Assembly (NCBI GenBank): GCA_029863355.1
Contig: JAOTVO010000103.1
Location: 1-8,454, forward strand
Direction of reading: 5' to 3'
DNA: 8,454 bases
Source of the DNA: Candidatus Krumholzibacteriia bacterium
Lineage (GTDB): Bacteria > Krumholzibacteriota > Krumholzibacteria > WVZY01 > JAKEHA01
Position numbers and translations under genes: made by a program. Positions 1 through 6,000 of the stretch are shown here, in pieces; position 1 is the first letter of the stretch, and each line of letters starts with the position of its first letter. The notes under the pieces were generated by a model. That model had not been told where the DNA came from, made no database searches, and saw only the letters and a program-made list of their open reading frames with translations.

Positions 1-433
1 CATTGCGGTAGTGCAACATCTGCGCCTCGCGCCGCAGCGAATCCGTGGCAATCACCGAGCCCTCCGGCAGCTCGTCGAGGATGCAATCGTCGGTGGATAT
101 GAACGCGTCGTAGGGCGTCAAGCGCCGGGTGACGGCGCCGATGGTGAGTCCGGAGGGAATCCGCGTGGGAAGTGCCGCGGCGTCGAGCACCAGCGCGTCG
201 AATCTTCCGTCCAGCAGCGCGCTCATGAGGATGGCGATGCGCGAAGGCGAATTGGGCAGCGCGCGGGAATCTCTCAGCGCGGGCGGATCGTCGGGCGTAA
301 CGTAGTCGACGGCGCTCTTCGGAGCGCACTCCCCGAGGGAAACGAGAACTTCTTGCAGCTGCACGCGTGAAAGGAGATCGGTGTCGCTTCCAACCCGGCA
401 CGTCGTCCTAGTGGTCAACGAATGTTCCCCCAT
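1..433 (-). CDS. divergent HemC-like (porphobilinogen deaminase-fold) protein, N-terminal part
   Basis: The first 144 codons are in the window; the rest continues past the left edge. The sequence aligns along its visible length with hydroxymethylbilane synthase. RVGS (13-16) matches the RIGTR strand, SALLDGRFDALV (71-82) matches the ALL..R.D.AV segment, ALPTRIPSGLTIGAV (87-101) matches the motif ending KDLPT.LP.GL.IGAV, and PYDAFIS (107-113) matches PRDA.VS. LDELPEGSVIATDSLRREAQ (119-138) matches the LD.LP.G..VGTSSLRR.AQ region. However, positions equivalent to E. coli Arg11, Lys83 and Asp84 are Asp17, Ala86 and Ala87, so normal cofactor assembly and catalysis look unlikely; only the SLRR arginines (134, 135) remain. 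It could be a paralogue with a new role or a first gene of a tetrapyrrole cluster. Start is ATG 433 without a clear ribosome site; TTG 418, preceded by GGGGGAA, fits HemC length equally well. Confidence 0.75.
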   Translation of the reverse strand, partial: MGEHSLTTRTTCRVGSDTDLLSRVQLQEVLVSLGECAPKSAVDYVTPDDPPALRDSRALPNSPSRIAILMSALLDGRFDALVLDAAALPTRIPSGLTIGAVTRRLTPYDAFISTDDCILDELPEGSVIATDSLRREAQMLHYRN

Positions 434-477
434 GGAAATGACCGCGCCACGAGGGCTTCCGGCGCGGCGGGGGGAAC
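424..477 (-). repeat. two-tier nested inverted repeat over the start of the HemC-like gene
   Basis: Plus-strand GTTCCCCC (424-431) is the exact reverse complement of GGGGGAAC (470-477). Nested inside is a second perfect pair, CCGCGCC (442-448) and GGCGCGG (461-467), separated by 12 nt. In minus-strand RNA this gives an outer 8-bp and an inner 7-bp stem with an asymmetric internal loop (2 nt and 10 nt). The ATG at 433 lies at the loop/stem junction, and the GGGGGAA that could serve as ribosome site for TTG 418 lies in the outer stem. It could act as an attenuator, a translation-blocking hairpin or a protein-binding palindrome. It lacks a clear U-tract, so I do not call it an intrinsic terminator. 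Confidence 0.55.
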
Positions 478-504
478 GATAGCACAGGGGCAAAGCCCAG
501 TCAA
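476..504 (-). promoter_or_regulatory. candidate sigma-70-type promoter upstream of the HemC-like gene
   Basis: On the minus strand TTGACT (504-499, 5 of 6 to consensus) is followed by exactly 17 bp and then TATCGT (481-476, 4 of 6). It sits just after the wecA stop (TAA 512-510), so it is positioned to drive the HemC-like gene. The predicted transcript would begin near 469, giving a leader of about 36 nt to the ATG at 433 or 51 nt to the TTG at 418. Its style resembles the wecA promoter. Confidence 0.55.
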
Positions 505-509
505 CGGCG

Positions 510-1646
510 TTAACGTCCGACGGAGCTGCGTTGCGTGGGGACGTCGCCCTGCAGGTTGCGCTTGAGCGGAATCGACGACGGCGCGATGTCGTTCGCCGCG
601 CGTCCGCCCACGGCCTGACTGGCCACCATCATGCGCAGGAAAGAAACGAAGGCGCCGGCGATGATCGCCACTCCGACGATGGCGGGGAGCACCAGGCCCC
701 TCGACACGCCGAAACCGAGGACGCAGAGGAGCGCTTGCATGGAGTAGAGGATGACGAGGATCTGGCGCTGCGTGAATCCGGCCTGCAGCAACACGTGGTG
801 CATGTGCAGGGAGTCGGCGCGGAACAGCGGCGAGCGCATGGCGAAGCGGCGCGCGATGGCCAGCGCCACGTCGAGCATGGGCATGCCGAGCGCGAAGCAC
901 ACGGCCACGAAGGTCGCCGGCCGCGGGTCGCTCATCGTCAGCAGGCACGCCAGGACGGCGAGCACCGTGCCCAGGAACATGCTCCCCGTGTCGCCCATGT
1001 AGATGCGACCGGGGGGAAAGTTGAAGGCGAGGAAGCCCAGGCAGGCCCCCATGACGACGAGCGCGAGTACGACCCCGGTGGGCGAGCCCGCCACGGCCGC
1101 CATGACGCCCAACGTGGCCGCCGAGATGGCGCACACGCCCGCGGCGAGCCCGTCGTGGCCGTCGATCAGGTTGACGGCGCTGGACATGCCGACAAAGAAG
1201 AGGACGCTGAGGGCGGCGACCAACATGGGGCTCGTGTCGAGGAAGGGGACGCCCAGGAGGAGATGGAAGCCGGACAGCGCCAGCAACGCCCCCGCGAGTA
1301 CTTGCACGACGAGCTTCTGCAGGGCACGCAGGTTGCGCGTGTCGTCCACCAGCCCGATGACGACCACCAGCGCGAGCGCGGGCAGGGCGCGCCACGCGAA
1401 GTCGCCCCAGCGCAGGGAGCCGTCCCCGGACAGGGCGCTCAGAGCGACGCCGACCACCGTCGCCGCCACCAGCGCCACCCCTCCCAGGTGAGGGATCACT
1501 CGCTTGTGCACCTTGCGCCCGTTGGGCTTGTCGCCCAGGCGCCAACGCACCGCCCAGCGGCGGACGAGGGGAGTGAGGACGAGGCTGATCAGCAAGGCGC
1601 CGGCGAACGCGGTCGAGCCACTGATCCAGATCACGTTTCCTGCCAA
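510..1646 (-). CDS. wecA: WecA/TagO-family undecaprenyl-phosphate sugar-1-phosphate transferase
   Basis: A 378-residue polytopic inner-membrane enzyme predicted to transfer GlcNAc-1-phosphate (or a related HexNAc-1-P) from the UDP sugar to undecaprenyl phosphate, starting repeat-unit assembly. Family motifs in order are DKPNGRKVHKRVIPHLGG (39-56), GLVDDTRNL (98-106) with the Asp101/Asp102 Mg-binding pair, NLIDGHDGLAAG (159-170), FNFPPGRIYMGDTGSMFLG (208-226), PMLDVALAIARR (256-267), and the cytosolic DSLHMHHVLL (278-287). About ten or eleven hydrophobic segments surround them. His164 sits where Leu is usual (NLIDGLDG). The C-terminal 35 residues are polar. The TTG start has AAGGA 11 nt upstream; a GTG four codons later, preceded by AGGA, is an alternative. 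It has its own promoter 91 bp after the flippase. The exact HexNAc used cannot be read from sequence; supply of UDP-GlcNAc fits the wecB context. Confidence 0.93.
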   Translation of the reverse strand: MAGNVIWISGSTAFAGALLISLVLTPLVRRWAVRWRLGDKPNGRKVHKRVIPHLGGVALVAATVVGVALSALSGDGSLRWGDFAWRALPALALVVVIGLVDDTRNLRALQKLVVQVLAGALLALSGFHLLLGVPFLDTSPMLVAALSVLFFVGMSSAVNLIDGHDGLAAGVCAISAATLGVMAAVAGSPTGVVLALVVMGACLGFLAFNFPPGRIYMGDTGSMFLGTVLAVLACLLTMSDPRPATFVAVCFALGMPMLDVALAIARRFAMRSPLFRADSLHMHHVLLQAGFTQRQILVILYSMQALLCVLGFGVSRGLVLPAIVGVAIIAGAFVSFLRMMVASQAVGGRAANDIAPSSIPLKRNLQGDVPTQRSSVGR

Positions 1647-1691
1647 GGTCTACCCGGTCCTTCCCGTCGGAGCCTCGCGCCGAGATCTTGC

Positions 1692-1721
1692 ACTCTAGGA
1701 GCGCAGTGCCTCGACTGTCAA
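1692..1721 (-). promoter_or_regulatory. candidate sigma-70-type promoter upstream of wecA
   Basis: On the minus strand a perfect -35 hexamer TTGACA (1721-1716) is followed after 18 bp by TAGAGT (1697-1692), which matches 4 of 6 of the -10 consensus. It lies in the only gap between the flippase and wecA. Transcription would start near 1685, giving a leader of about 40 nt before the wecA TTG. This would let wecA be expressed independently of the upstream sugar-nucleotide genes. Confidence 0.6.
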
Positions 1722-1737
1722 GGGCGAAGCGCCGACG

Positions 1738-3243
1738 TTACCGATTTGTTTTCAATACCTTGCCCACGAGCTCCCGGGGCAGCACGCCCAGCGCCGCGGC
1801 CAGGGCCACGAACACGAGCGCCTGCGCGGCCGCCAGCGCCAGCGCCGTCCATGGGGGCGTCGACGCCGGCAAACGATTCAAAACGATCCACGTCAGGGTT
1901 GCCGCCGCGCCACCTGCAAAAAGCGTGCGCACGGCCACCCAGGCCGCGCCCAAACTCGGGCGGACCCCGAAGACGACGAACACCTCCCGCAGCCCGAAGC
2001 CCAGGAGCAGCGCGTAGGAGACCAGCGTGGCGATCACCGCTCCCCGCGCGTGCAGCGACGGGATCAGCGCCAGATTGAGCACGAAGTTGGCCACGGCGGA
2101 CGCCGTCGTCAGCACGGCGTAGCGGCGCGTGCGCTCGGCGGCGATCAGCGCGGGGAGCAGGAGTGCCCCCACCGAGCGCAGCACGATCACCCACACGAAC
2201 AGGCCCATCAACCCCGCGGCGTACCGGTAGGCGTCGGAGTAGACGGTCGTGAACAGGGGCAGGGAGAGCACGGCGAAGACCGAGGCGAACATCACGCCCG
2301 ACGCGAAGGAGAGGCGCAGCGAGCGGCGGATGAGCCGCGCGCACTCGGCGACGCGTCCGCTCGAGAAGCGCGCCGCCAGGGCCGGGCGCAGCGTCACCAC
2401 CAGGGCGAAGGCCGGAAAGAGCGACACCTCCGTCACGGCGCGGGCGAGCGCGTACTGCCCCACTTCCTCCACGTTGTCGAAATAGCCCAGCATGAGCTTG
2501 TCCATCTGGGTGTAGATCGTCACCGAAGCGCTGCTCACCGCGAGCGGAATACTGATGGCGAAGAGGCGGCGGCGCAGTCCGGGCTCGGCCCCGGCCTCGG
2601 TGGCGGCTGGCAGGTAGCGCCGCAGCAGCACGACGAAGGCGGCGATGCCCAGCACCCACGCGGCCACGTAGCCGGTGAGCAGGGTCACCGCACCCAGTCC
2701 CGCCGCCACCAGCGCGACCGTCGCGACGGCGCGCGCGCCGAGCATGAGCGCGCGGATGCGCGCCACCGTCGCGTGCCGGTTGAGCCCTACGAGGAACTGC
2801 TCCTGGAATTCGAACAGGCTCGCGCACACCACGATCACCGCGGCCAGGCGTACCGGCCACACCAGGGCCTCGTCGTGAAACGCGCGCGCGATCGGATGCG
2901 CCAGGATGAAGGACAACGCGGCGACGGGCAGCGTGAACGCCGCACGCATCTGCGTAGCGACTCGATAGAGGCGGCGCAGCAGCGCGGGCTGTCCCACCCC
3001 GTACTCGCTGGCCAGCCGCGAGGCCCCGAGCTCCACGCCCATCTTGGCCACGATGAGGAGCGCGGTGGCGAAAGCCATCGCCCAGGAGACGGTGCCCCAA
3101 ACCGACGGGCCCGCCCAGCGGGCGATTACCCAGGAGACGACGAAGGCGGAGACGACGGGAAGCGTTGTGAGCGCGAGGCCCCAGGCGAAGCTACGCTCCA
3201 CCGGCGCGTCGTGGAAGGACCAGGCGCGGTGATGCTCAGACAC
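1738..3243 (-). CDS. wzx: polysaccharide flippase, Wzx-like (MOP superfamily)
   Basis: A 501-residue inner-membrane protein predicted to flip undecaprenyl-diphosphate-linked oligosaccharide units to the periplasmic face. Hydrophobic stretches give about 12-14 helices, for example around 23-41, 101-117, 129-146, 168-186, 189-207, 226-245, 311-333, 343-366, 376-396, 401-424, 438-457 and 465-488. The centre has the family-typical segment IYTQMDKLMLGYF followed by VGQYALARAVTE (243-272). Arg-rich cytosolic loops include RRLYR (90-94) and LRRRLF (223-228). The GTG start is 16 bp after the wecB stop; the upstream purine run (GAGAGAG) is a weak, distant ribosome site, so the start is the least certain part. 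The TAA stop precedes a 91-bp gap with a promoter for wecA. Flippases diverge fast, so family membership is firmer than the identity of the transported lipid. Confidence 0.85.
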   Translation of the reverse strand: MSEHHRAWSFHDAPVERSFAWGLALTTLPVVSAFVVSWVIARWAGPSVWGTVSWAMAFATALLIVAKMGVELGASRLASEYGVGQPALLRRLYRVATQMRAAFTLPVAALSFILAHPIARAFHDEALVWPVRLAAVIVVCASLFEFQEQFLVGLNRHATVARIRALMLGARAVATVALVAAGLGAVTLLTGYVAAWVLGIAAFVVLLRRYLPAATEAGAEPGLRRRLFAISIPLAVSSASVTIYTQMDKLMLGYFDNVEEVGQYALARAVTEVSLFPAFALVVTLRPALAARFSSGRVAECARLIRRSLRLSFASGVMFASVFAVLSLPLFTTVYSDAYRYAAGLMGLFVWVIVLRSVGALLLPALIAAERTRRYAVLTTASAVANFVLNLALIPSLHARGAVIATLVSYALLLGFGLREVFVVFGVRPSLGAAWVAVRTLFAGGAAATLTWIVLNRLPASTPPWTALALAAAQALVFVALAAALGVLPRELVGKVLKTNR

Positions 3244-3259
3244 GCGGACGACTCTCTCG

Positions 3260-4372
3260 TTAGCCGCCGAAGAACGCCGCGATCACTGCGGCGATGCGTT
3301 CCGCGGCGCGGCCATCCCACAGGTCGGGGACCCGACCCGTGGTCTTCCCCTGGCCTAGAATCCGCCCGGCTTCGGCCACGATGCGGTCGCGATCCATGCC
3401 CACGAGGACGTTGGTGCCGACCTCGACGGTGACGGGCCGCTCCGTGTTTTCGCGGATCGTCAGGCAGGGGATACCGAGAGCAGTCGTTTCTTCCTGGATA
3501 CCTCCGGAGTCCGTGAGGACGAGGGAACTATAGCGCATGAGCTTCATGAAGTCCAGGTAGCCGATGGGATCGACCAGGCGAAGGCGGTCCGGGGATACTT
3601 GCAACCCGGCCTCGGCCAGCACCTTGCGCGTGCGCGGGTGCACCGGGAAGATCAGACGCCGGTCCGCCCCGATAGCGGACAGGGCGTCCACGATCCGCGC
3701 CAGCACGGCGGGGTCATCCACGTTGGAGGGGCGGTGCAGGGTCACCAGGCCGTAGCCCCCGGGGGCGAGCCCCATCTGGTCGAGAATCGTCGAGCGCTCG
3801 GCGGCCTCCGCGTAGAAGCGGAGGCTGTCGATCATCACGTTGCCGACGAAGTGGATCTTGTCGGCGTCCACGCCCTCGCGCAGCAGGTTGGTCTCGGCTT
3901 CCGGCGACGTCGTAAAGAGGAGGGCGCAGAGGATGTCGGTGACCATCCGGTTGATCTCCTCGGGCATGGTGCGGTCGAAGCTGCGCAGCCCGGCTTCGAC
4001 GTGCGCCACCGGCACCCCCATCTTCACCGATACCAGCGTGCAGGCCATGGTGGAGTTGACGTCGCCCACGACGATGACGAGGTCGGGGCGCTCGGCGAGG
4101 AGCACTTCCTCGAACGCGATCATGACCCGGCCCGTCTGCTCGCCGTGCGCGCCGGAGCCCACGCCCAAGTGGATGTCGGGACGGGGCAGCCGGAGGTCGT
4201 CGAAGAAGATCTTCGACATGTTGTCGTCGTAGTGCTGGCCGGTGTGGCAGAGGCGCAGGTTGTAGCGCTTCGCCTTCTCCAGGGCGCGCGTCACCGGCGC
4301 GGCCTTCATGAAGTTGGGACGCGCTCCCACGACGCTGAGGATGGTGGGTCTGCCCCGGCCCGGCTTGGACAT
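3260..4372 (-). CDS. wecB: UDP-N-acetylglucosamine 2-epimerase (non-hydrolysing)
   Basis: A 370-residue cytosolic GT-B-fold enzyme predicted to interconvert UDP-GlcNAc and UDP-ManNAc for surface polysaccharide synthesis. The N-terminal domain shows VVGARPNFMKAAPV (14-27), HTGQHYDDNMS (43-53), VVGDVNSTMAC (101-111) with Asp104, and HVEAGLRSFDRTMPEEINR (124-142) with Glu126 and the Glu138/Glu139 pair; these acidic residues match the family's catalytic set. The C-terminal domain has LHRPSNVDD (212-220) with His213, FPVHPRTRK (242-250), the UDP-binding loop DSGGIQEE (288-295) and RENTERPVT (307-315). Length fits the family. The ATG is 4 bp after the rfbB stop, with a GAGG just upstream; spacing is short, so initiation may depend on coupling. 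No wecC-type UDP-ManNAc dehydrogenase is seen here, so UDP-ManNAc may be used directly or oxidised by an enzyme encoded elsewhere. Confidence 0.95.
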   Translation of the reverse strand: MSKPGRGRPTILSVVGARPNFMKAAPVTRALEKAKRYNLRLCHTGQHYDDNMSKIFFDDLRLPRPDIHLGVGSGAHGEQTGRVMIAFEEVLLAERPDLVIVVGDVNSTMACTLVSVKMGVPVAHVEAGLRSFDRTMPEEINRMVTDILCALLFTTSPEAETNLLREGVDADKIHFVGNVMIDSLRFYAEAAERSTILDQMGLAPGGYGLVTLHRPSNVDDPAVLARIVDALSAIGADRRLIFPVHPRTRKVLAEAGLQVSPDRLRLVDPIGYLDFMKLMRYSSLVLTDSGGIQEETTALGIPCLTIRENTERPVTVEVGTNVLVGMDRDRIVAEAGRILGQGKTTGRVPDLWDGRAAERIAAVIAAFFGG

Positions 4373-4376
4373 CGCC

Positions 4377-5420
4377 TCAGTCCCGCGCCTTTCCCTTGTC
4401 CAGGCGCGCGCGGTAGTGCTTCTCGTAGTACTCCTGGAAGGCGCCGGACTTGACGCGCTCCCACCAGCCGCGGTTCTCCACGTACCAGCGAACGGTCTTC
4501 TCCATGGCCTCCTCGAAGCGGTACCTCGGGGCCCAGCCCAGCGCGCGCATCTTGTCGGCGGCGAGCTTGTACATGCGGTCGTGTCCCTTGCGATCCTCGA
4601 TGAACACGATGCGCGATTTCGTCTCGCCCACGTGCGCGATGATCAGCTCGGCCACGTGCAGGTTGGGCTGGCTGTTGCCGGCGGCGATATTGTAGACCTC
4701 GCCGTCCGTGCCCTTCTCCGCCGCCGCCAGGATGCCGCGGCAGTTGTCCTCCACGTAGATCCAGTCGCGCATGTGCATGCCGTCGCCGTAGAGGGGCAGG
4801 TCCTTGCCCTCCATGGCGTTGGTGACGAAGAGCGGGATGAACTTCTCCACGTGCTGATAGGGACCGAAGTTATTCGAGCTGCGCGTGATCACGACGGGAA
4901 GCTTGTGGGTGTTGGCAAAGGCGAGACACATGAGGTCTCCCCCGCACTTGCTGGCCGAGTAGGGGTTGCCGGGCCTGAGCGGCGAGGCCTCGGTGAAGCC
5001 TTCACCCTCGCTGGAGCCGTACACCTCGTCGGTGGAGATCTGGACAAAGCGCTTCACGCCGGCGTCGAGTGAGTGGCGCAGCAGATTGTAGGTGCCGAAG
5101 ACGTCGGTGTGGATGAAACCGGCCGCCTCCTCGATGGAGCGGTCGACGTGCGTCTCCGCGGCGAAGTTGAAGACGGCGCTGGCCCCGGAGATAGCGTCGC
5201 GCACGGCGTCGGGGTCGCAGATGTCGCCCTTCTCGAAGCGCACGCGGCCGGAATCCACCAGATCGCCGATGTTCTCGAGGTTGCCGGCGTAGGTGAGCTT
5301 GTCGAGCACGGTGATGGCCGTGCCGGGGTGCTCGCGCGCGACCAGGCGCACGAAGTTGGAGCCGATGAAGCCCGCGCCGCCGGTCACGAGGATCGACTGC
5401 AGCACGCCGCTGTCAGCCAT
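4377..5420 (-). CDS. rfbB: dTDP-glucose 4,6-dehydratase
   Basis: A 347-residue extended SDR predicted to convert dTDP-glucose to dTDP-4-keto-6-deoxyglucose, the branch point to dTDP-rhamnose and other deoxysugars. It has the NAD motif TGGAGFIG (13-20), LDKLTYAGN (39-47) typical of RmlB, FNFAAETHVDRSI (84-96), the active-site STDEVYG (129-135) with Asp131/Glu132 used in water elimination, and Tyr154/Lys158 in YSASK. SSNNFGPYQ (181-189), RDWIYVEDN (218-226) and DRKGHDRMY (276-284) match the C-terminal substrate domain. An in-frame ATG at 5513 would add 31 Thr-rich residues that merely shadow the epimerase gene. I chose the ATG at 5420 because it puts the glycine motif at residue 13 and has GGGAG 7 nt upstream. 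It overlaps the upstream epimerase by 8 bp and ends 4 bp before wecB. rmlA and rmlD are not in the window. Confidence 0.95.
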   Translation of the reverse strand: MADSGVLQSILVTGGAGFIGSNFVRLVAREHPGTAITVLDKLTYAGNLENIGDLVDSGRVRFEKGDICDPDAVRDAISGASAVFNFAAETHVDRSIEEAAGFIHTDVFGTYNLLRHSLDAGVKRFVQISTDEVYGSSEGEGFTEASPLRPGNPYSASKCGGDLMCLAFANTHKLPVVITRSSNNFGPYQHVEKFIPLFVTNAMEGKDLPLYGDGMHMRDWIYVEDNCRGILAAAEKGTDGEVYNIAAGNSQPNLHVAELIIAHVGETKSRIVFIEDRKGHDRMYKLAADKMRALGWAPRYRFEEAMEKTVRWYVENRGWWERVKSGAFQEYYEKHYRARLDKGKARD

Positions 5421-5874
5421 CTTTGCGCTCCCAGTCGTAGGGGATGTCGTTGTCGTGTGGGTGCACGCGGTACTCGTCCGGTTTGGCGTGGTCGTACGCT
5501 TCGGTCGGAACATTAATGAGATAGCCGGGGCGGTCGCCGACCCCCTTCATGCCGTGCAGCACCAGCGGCGGGATCACGAGCAGGATGGGATTGCGCTCCC
5601 CCATGAAGAACTCGTTCACGAGACCCTGGGTGGGCGAGCCGTCGCGGCCGTCGTAGAGGACCACCTTGATCATGCCGTTGACGCACACGAAGTGATCGGT
5701 CTGCTTCTTGTGGTAGTGCCACCCCTTGACCACTCCGGGGTAGGCCACGGTGAGGTAGACCTGCCCGAACTTCTGGTAGAAATCGTCGTCGCAGCGCAGC
5801 ATCTCCATGAGCCACCCGCGCTCGTCGGGGATCACCTTGAGTTGCTTGATCTTCACGCCTTCGATCAGCTTCAT
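5413..5874 (-). CDS. dTDP-4-dehydrorhamnose 3,5-epimerase-like cupin (RmlC-like, short form)
   Basis: A 153-residue cupin-fold protein of the dTDP-sugar isomerase family, predicted to epimerise carbons next to the 4-keto group of a dTDP-4-keto-6-deoxy sugar made by the following rfbB product. Visible family signs are IPDERGWLMEML (15-26), GVVKGWHYHKKQTDHF (47-62) with His53 at the catalytic-base position, the cupin strand VCVNGMIKVVLYD (63-75), LVIPPLVLHG (99-108), and NVPTEAYDHAKPDE (121-134) with Tyr127 at the usual general-acid position. It ends DNDIPYDW (141-148). It is about 30 residues shorter than standard RmlC (about 180), so one-carbon epimerisation or an isomerase role is an alternative. 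The ATG start has GGAGG 4 nt upstream and follows a 126-bp gap. Its TGA lies inside the start region of rfbB (8-bp overlap), implying coupled translation. Confidence 0.85.
   Translation of the reverse strand: MKLIEGVKIKQLKVIPDERGWLMEMLRCDDDFYQKFGQVYLTVAYPGVVKGWHYHKKQTDHFVCVNGMIKVVLYDGRDGSPTQGLVNEFFMGERNPILLVIPPLVLHGMKGVGDRPGYLINVPTEAYDHAKPDEYRVHPHDNDIPYDWERKDG
5428..5432 (-). promoter_or_regulatory. Shine-Dalgarno site fixing the rfbB start
   Basis: GGGAG on the minus strand lies 7 nt upstream of the ATG at 5420-5418, within the last codons of the upstream epimerase gene. It supports this start over the longer in-frame ATG at 5513, whose extra residues do not resemble the RmlB family. Confidence 0.6.
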
Positions 5875-6000
5875 GTCTCCTCCACAGTCTCGCGCCGGGC
5901 AGCCGAGCGCCGGCTCTCCTCGCCGGGTCCTCGCTCGCGCATGGCGATTCTATTCGCTCGCTGCGGACGGCTCGTCGAACCGGTGCTCGGCCGCCCACAC
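5875..6000 (-). other. 126-bp intergenic gap between ugd and the RmlC-like gene
   Basis: This is the longest non-coding stretch in the window and breaks an otherwise tightly packed gene string. On the minus strand it contains a TAGAAT hexamer (5952-5947) resembling a -10 element, but no convincing -35 box 16-18 bp upstream. It has a small 5-bp stem / 5-nt loop hairpin (AGCCG 5901-5905, CGGCT 5911-5915) with no T-tract, so it is not a standard intrinsic terminator. A GGAGG Shine-Dalgarno site (5883-5879) lies 4 nt before the ATG of the next gene. A 23-codon reading frame (5942-5871) overlaps that ATG. A weak internal promoter is possible but unproven. Confidence 0.5.

Noticed and set aside
11..370. 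A 119-codon plus-strand open frame at the left edge
   Set aside because: The minus strand over the same bases encodes a clear HemC-like sequence, so this is its antisense shadow.
415..1545. A 376-codon minus-strand frame overlapping wecA in another register
   Set aside because: It is Arg/Gly/Pro/Ala rich and lacks motifs, while the wecA frame carries all family signatures. It ends in the start region of the HemC-like gene only by chance.
1724..1735. Possible terminator hairpin (GGCG-CTT-CGCC) just after the flippase stop
   Set aside because: The stem is only 4 bp and is not followed by a T-run; it adjoins the -35 box and is too weak to call.
531..2078. A 515-codon plus-strand open frame opposite wecA and the end of the flippase
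   Set aside because: Extreme Arg/His/Gln/Glu content without domains; it is a GC-rich antisense shadow of motif-bearing membrane proteins.
1718..3100. A 460-codon minus-strand frame inside the flippase region
   Set aside because: Arg/Gly/Ala rich out-of-frame reading of the flippase gene, which has coherent membrane helices in the proper frame.
5421..5513. Upstream extension of rfbB by 31 residues from an in-frame ATG at 5513
   Set aside because: The added residues are Thr/Pro rich, overlap the epimerase coding sequence and are absent from RmlB proteins as I know them; the ATG at 5420 has a better-placed ribosome site.
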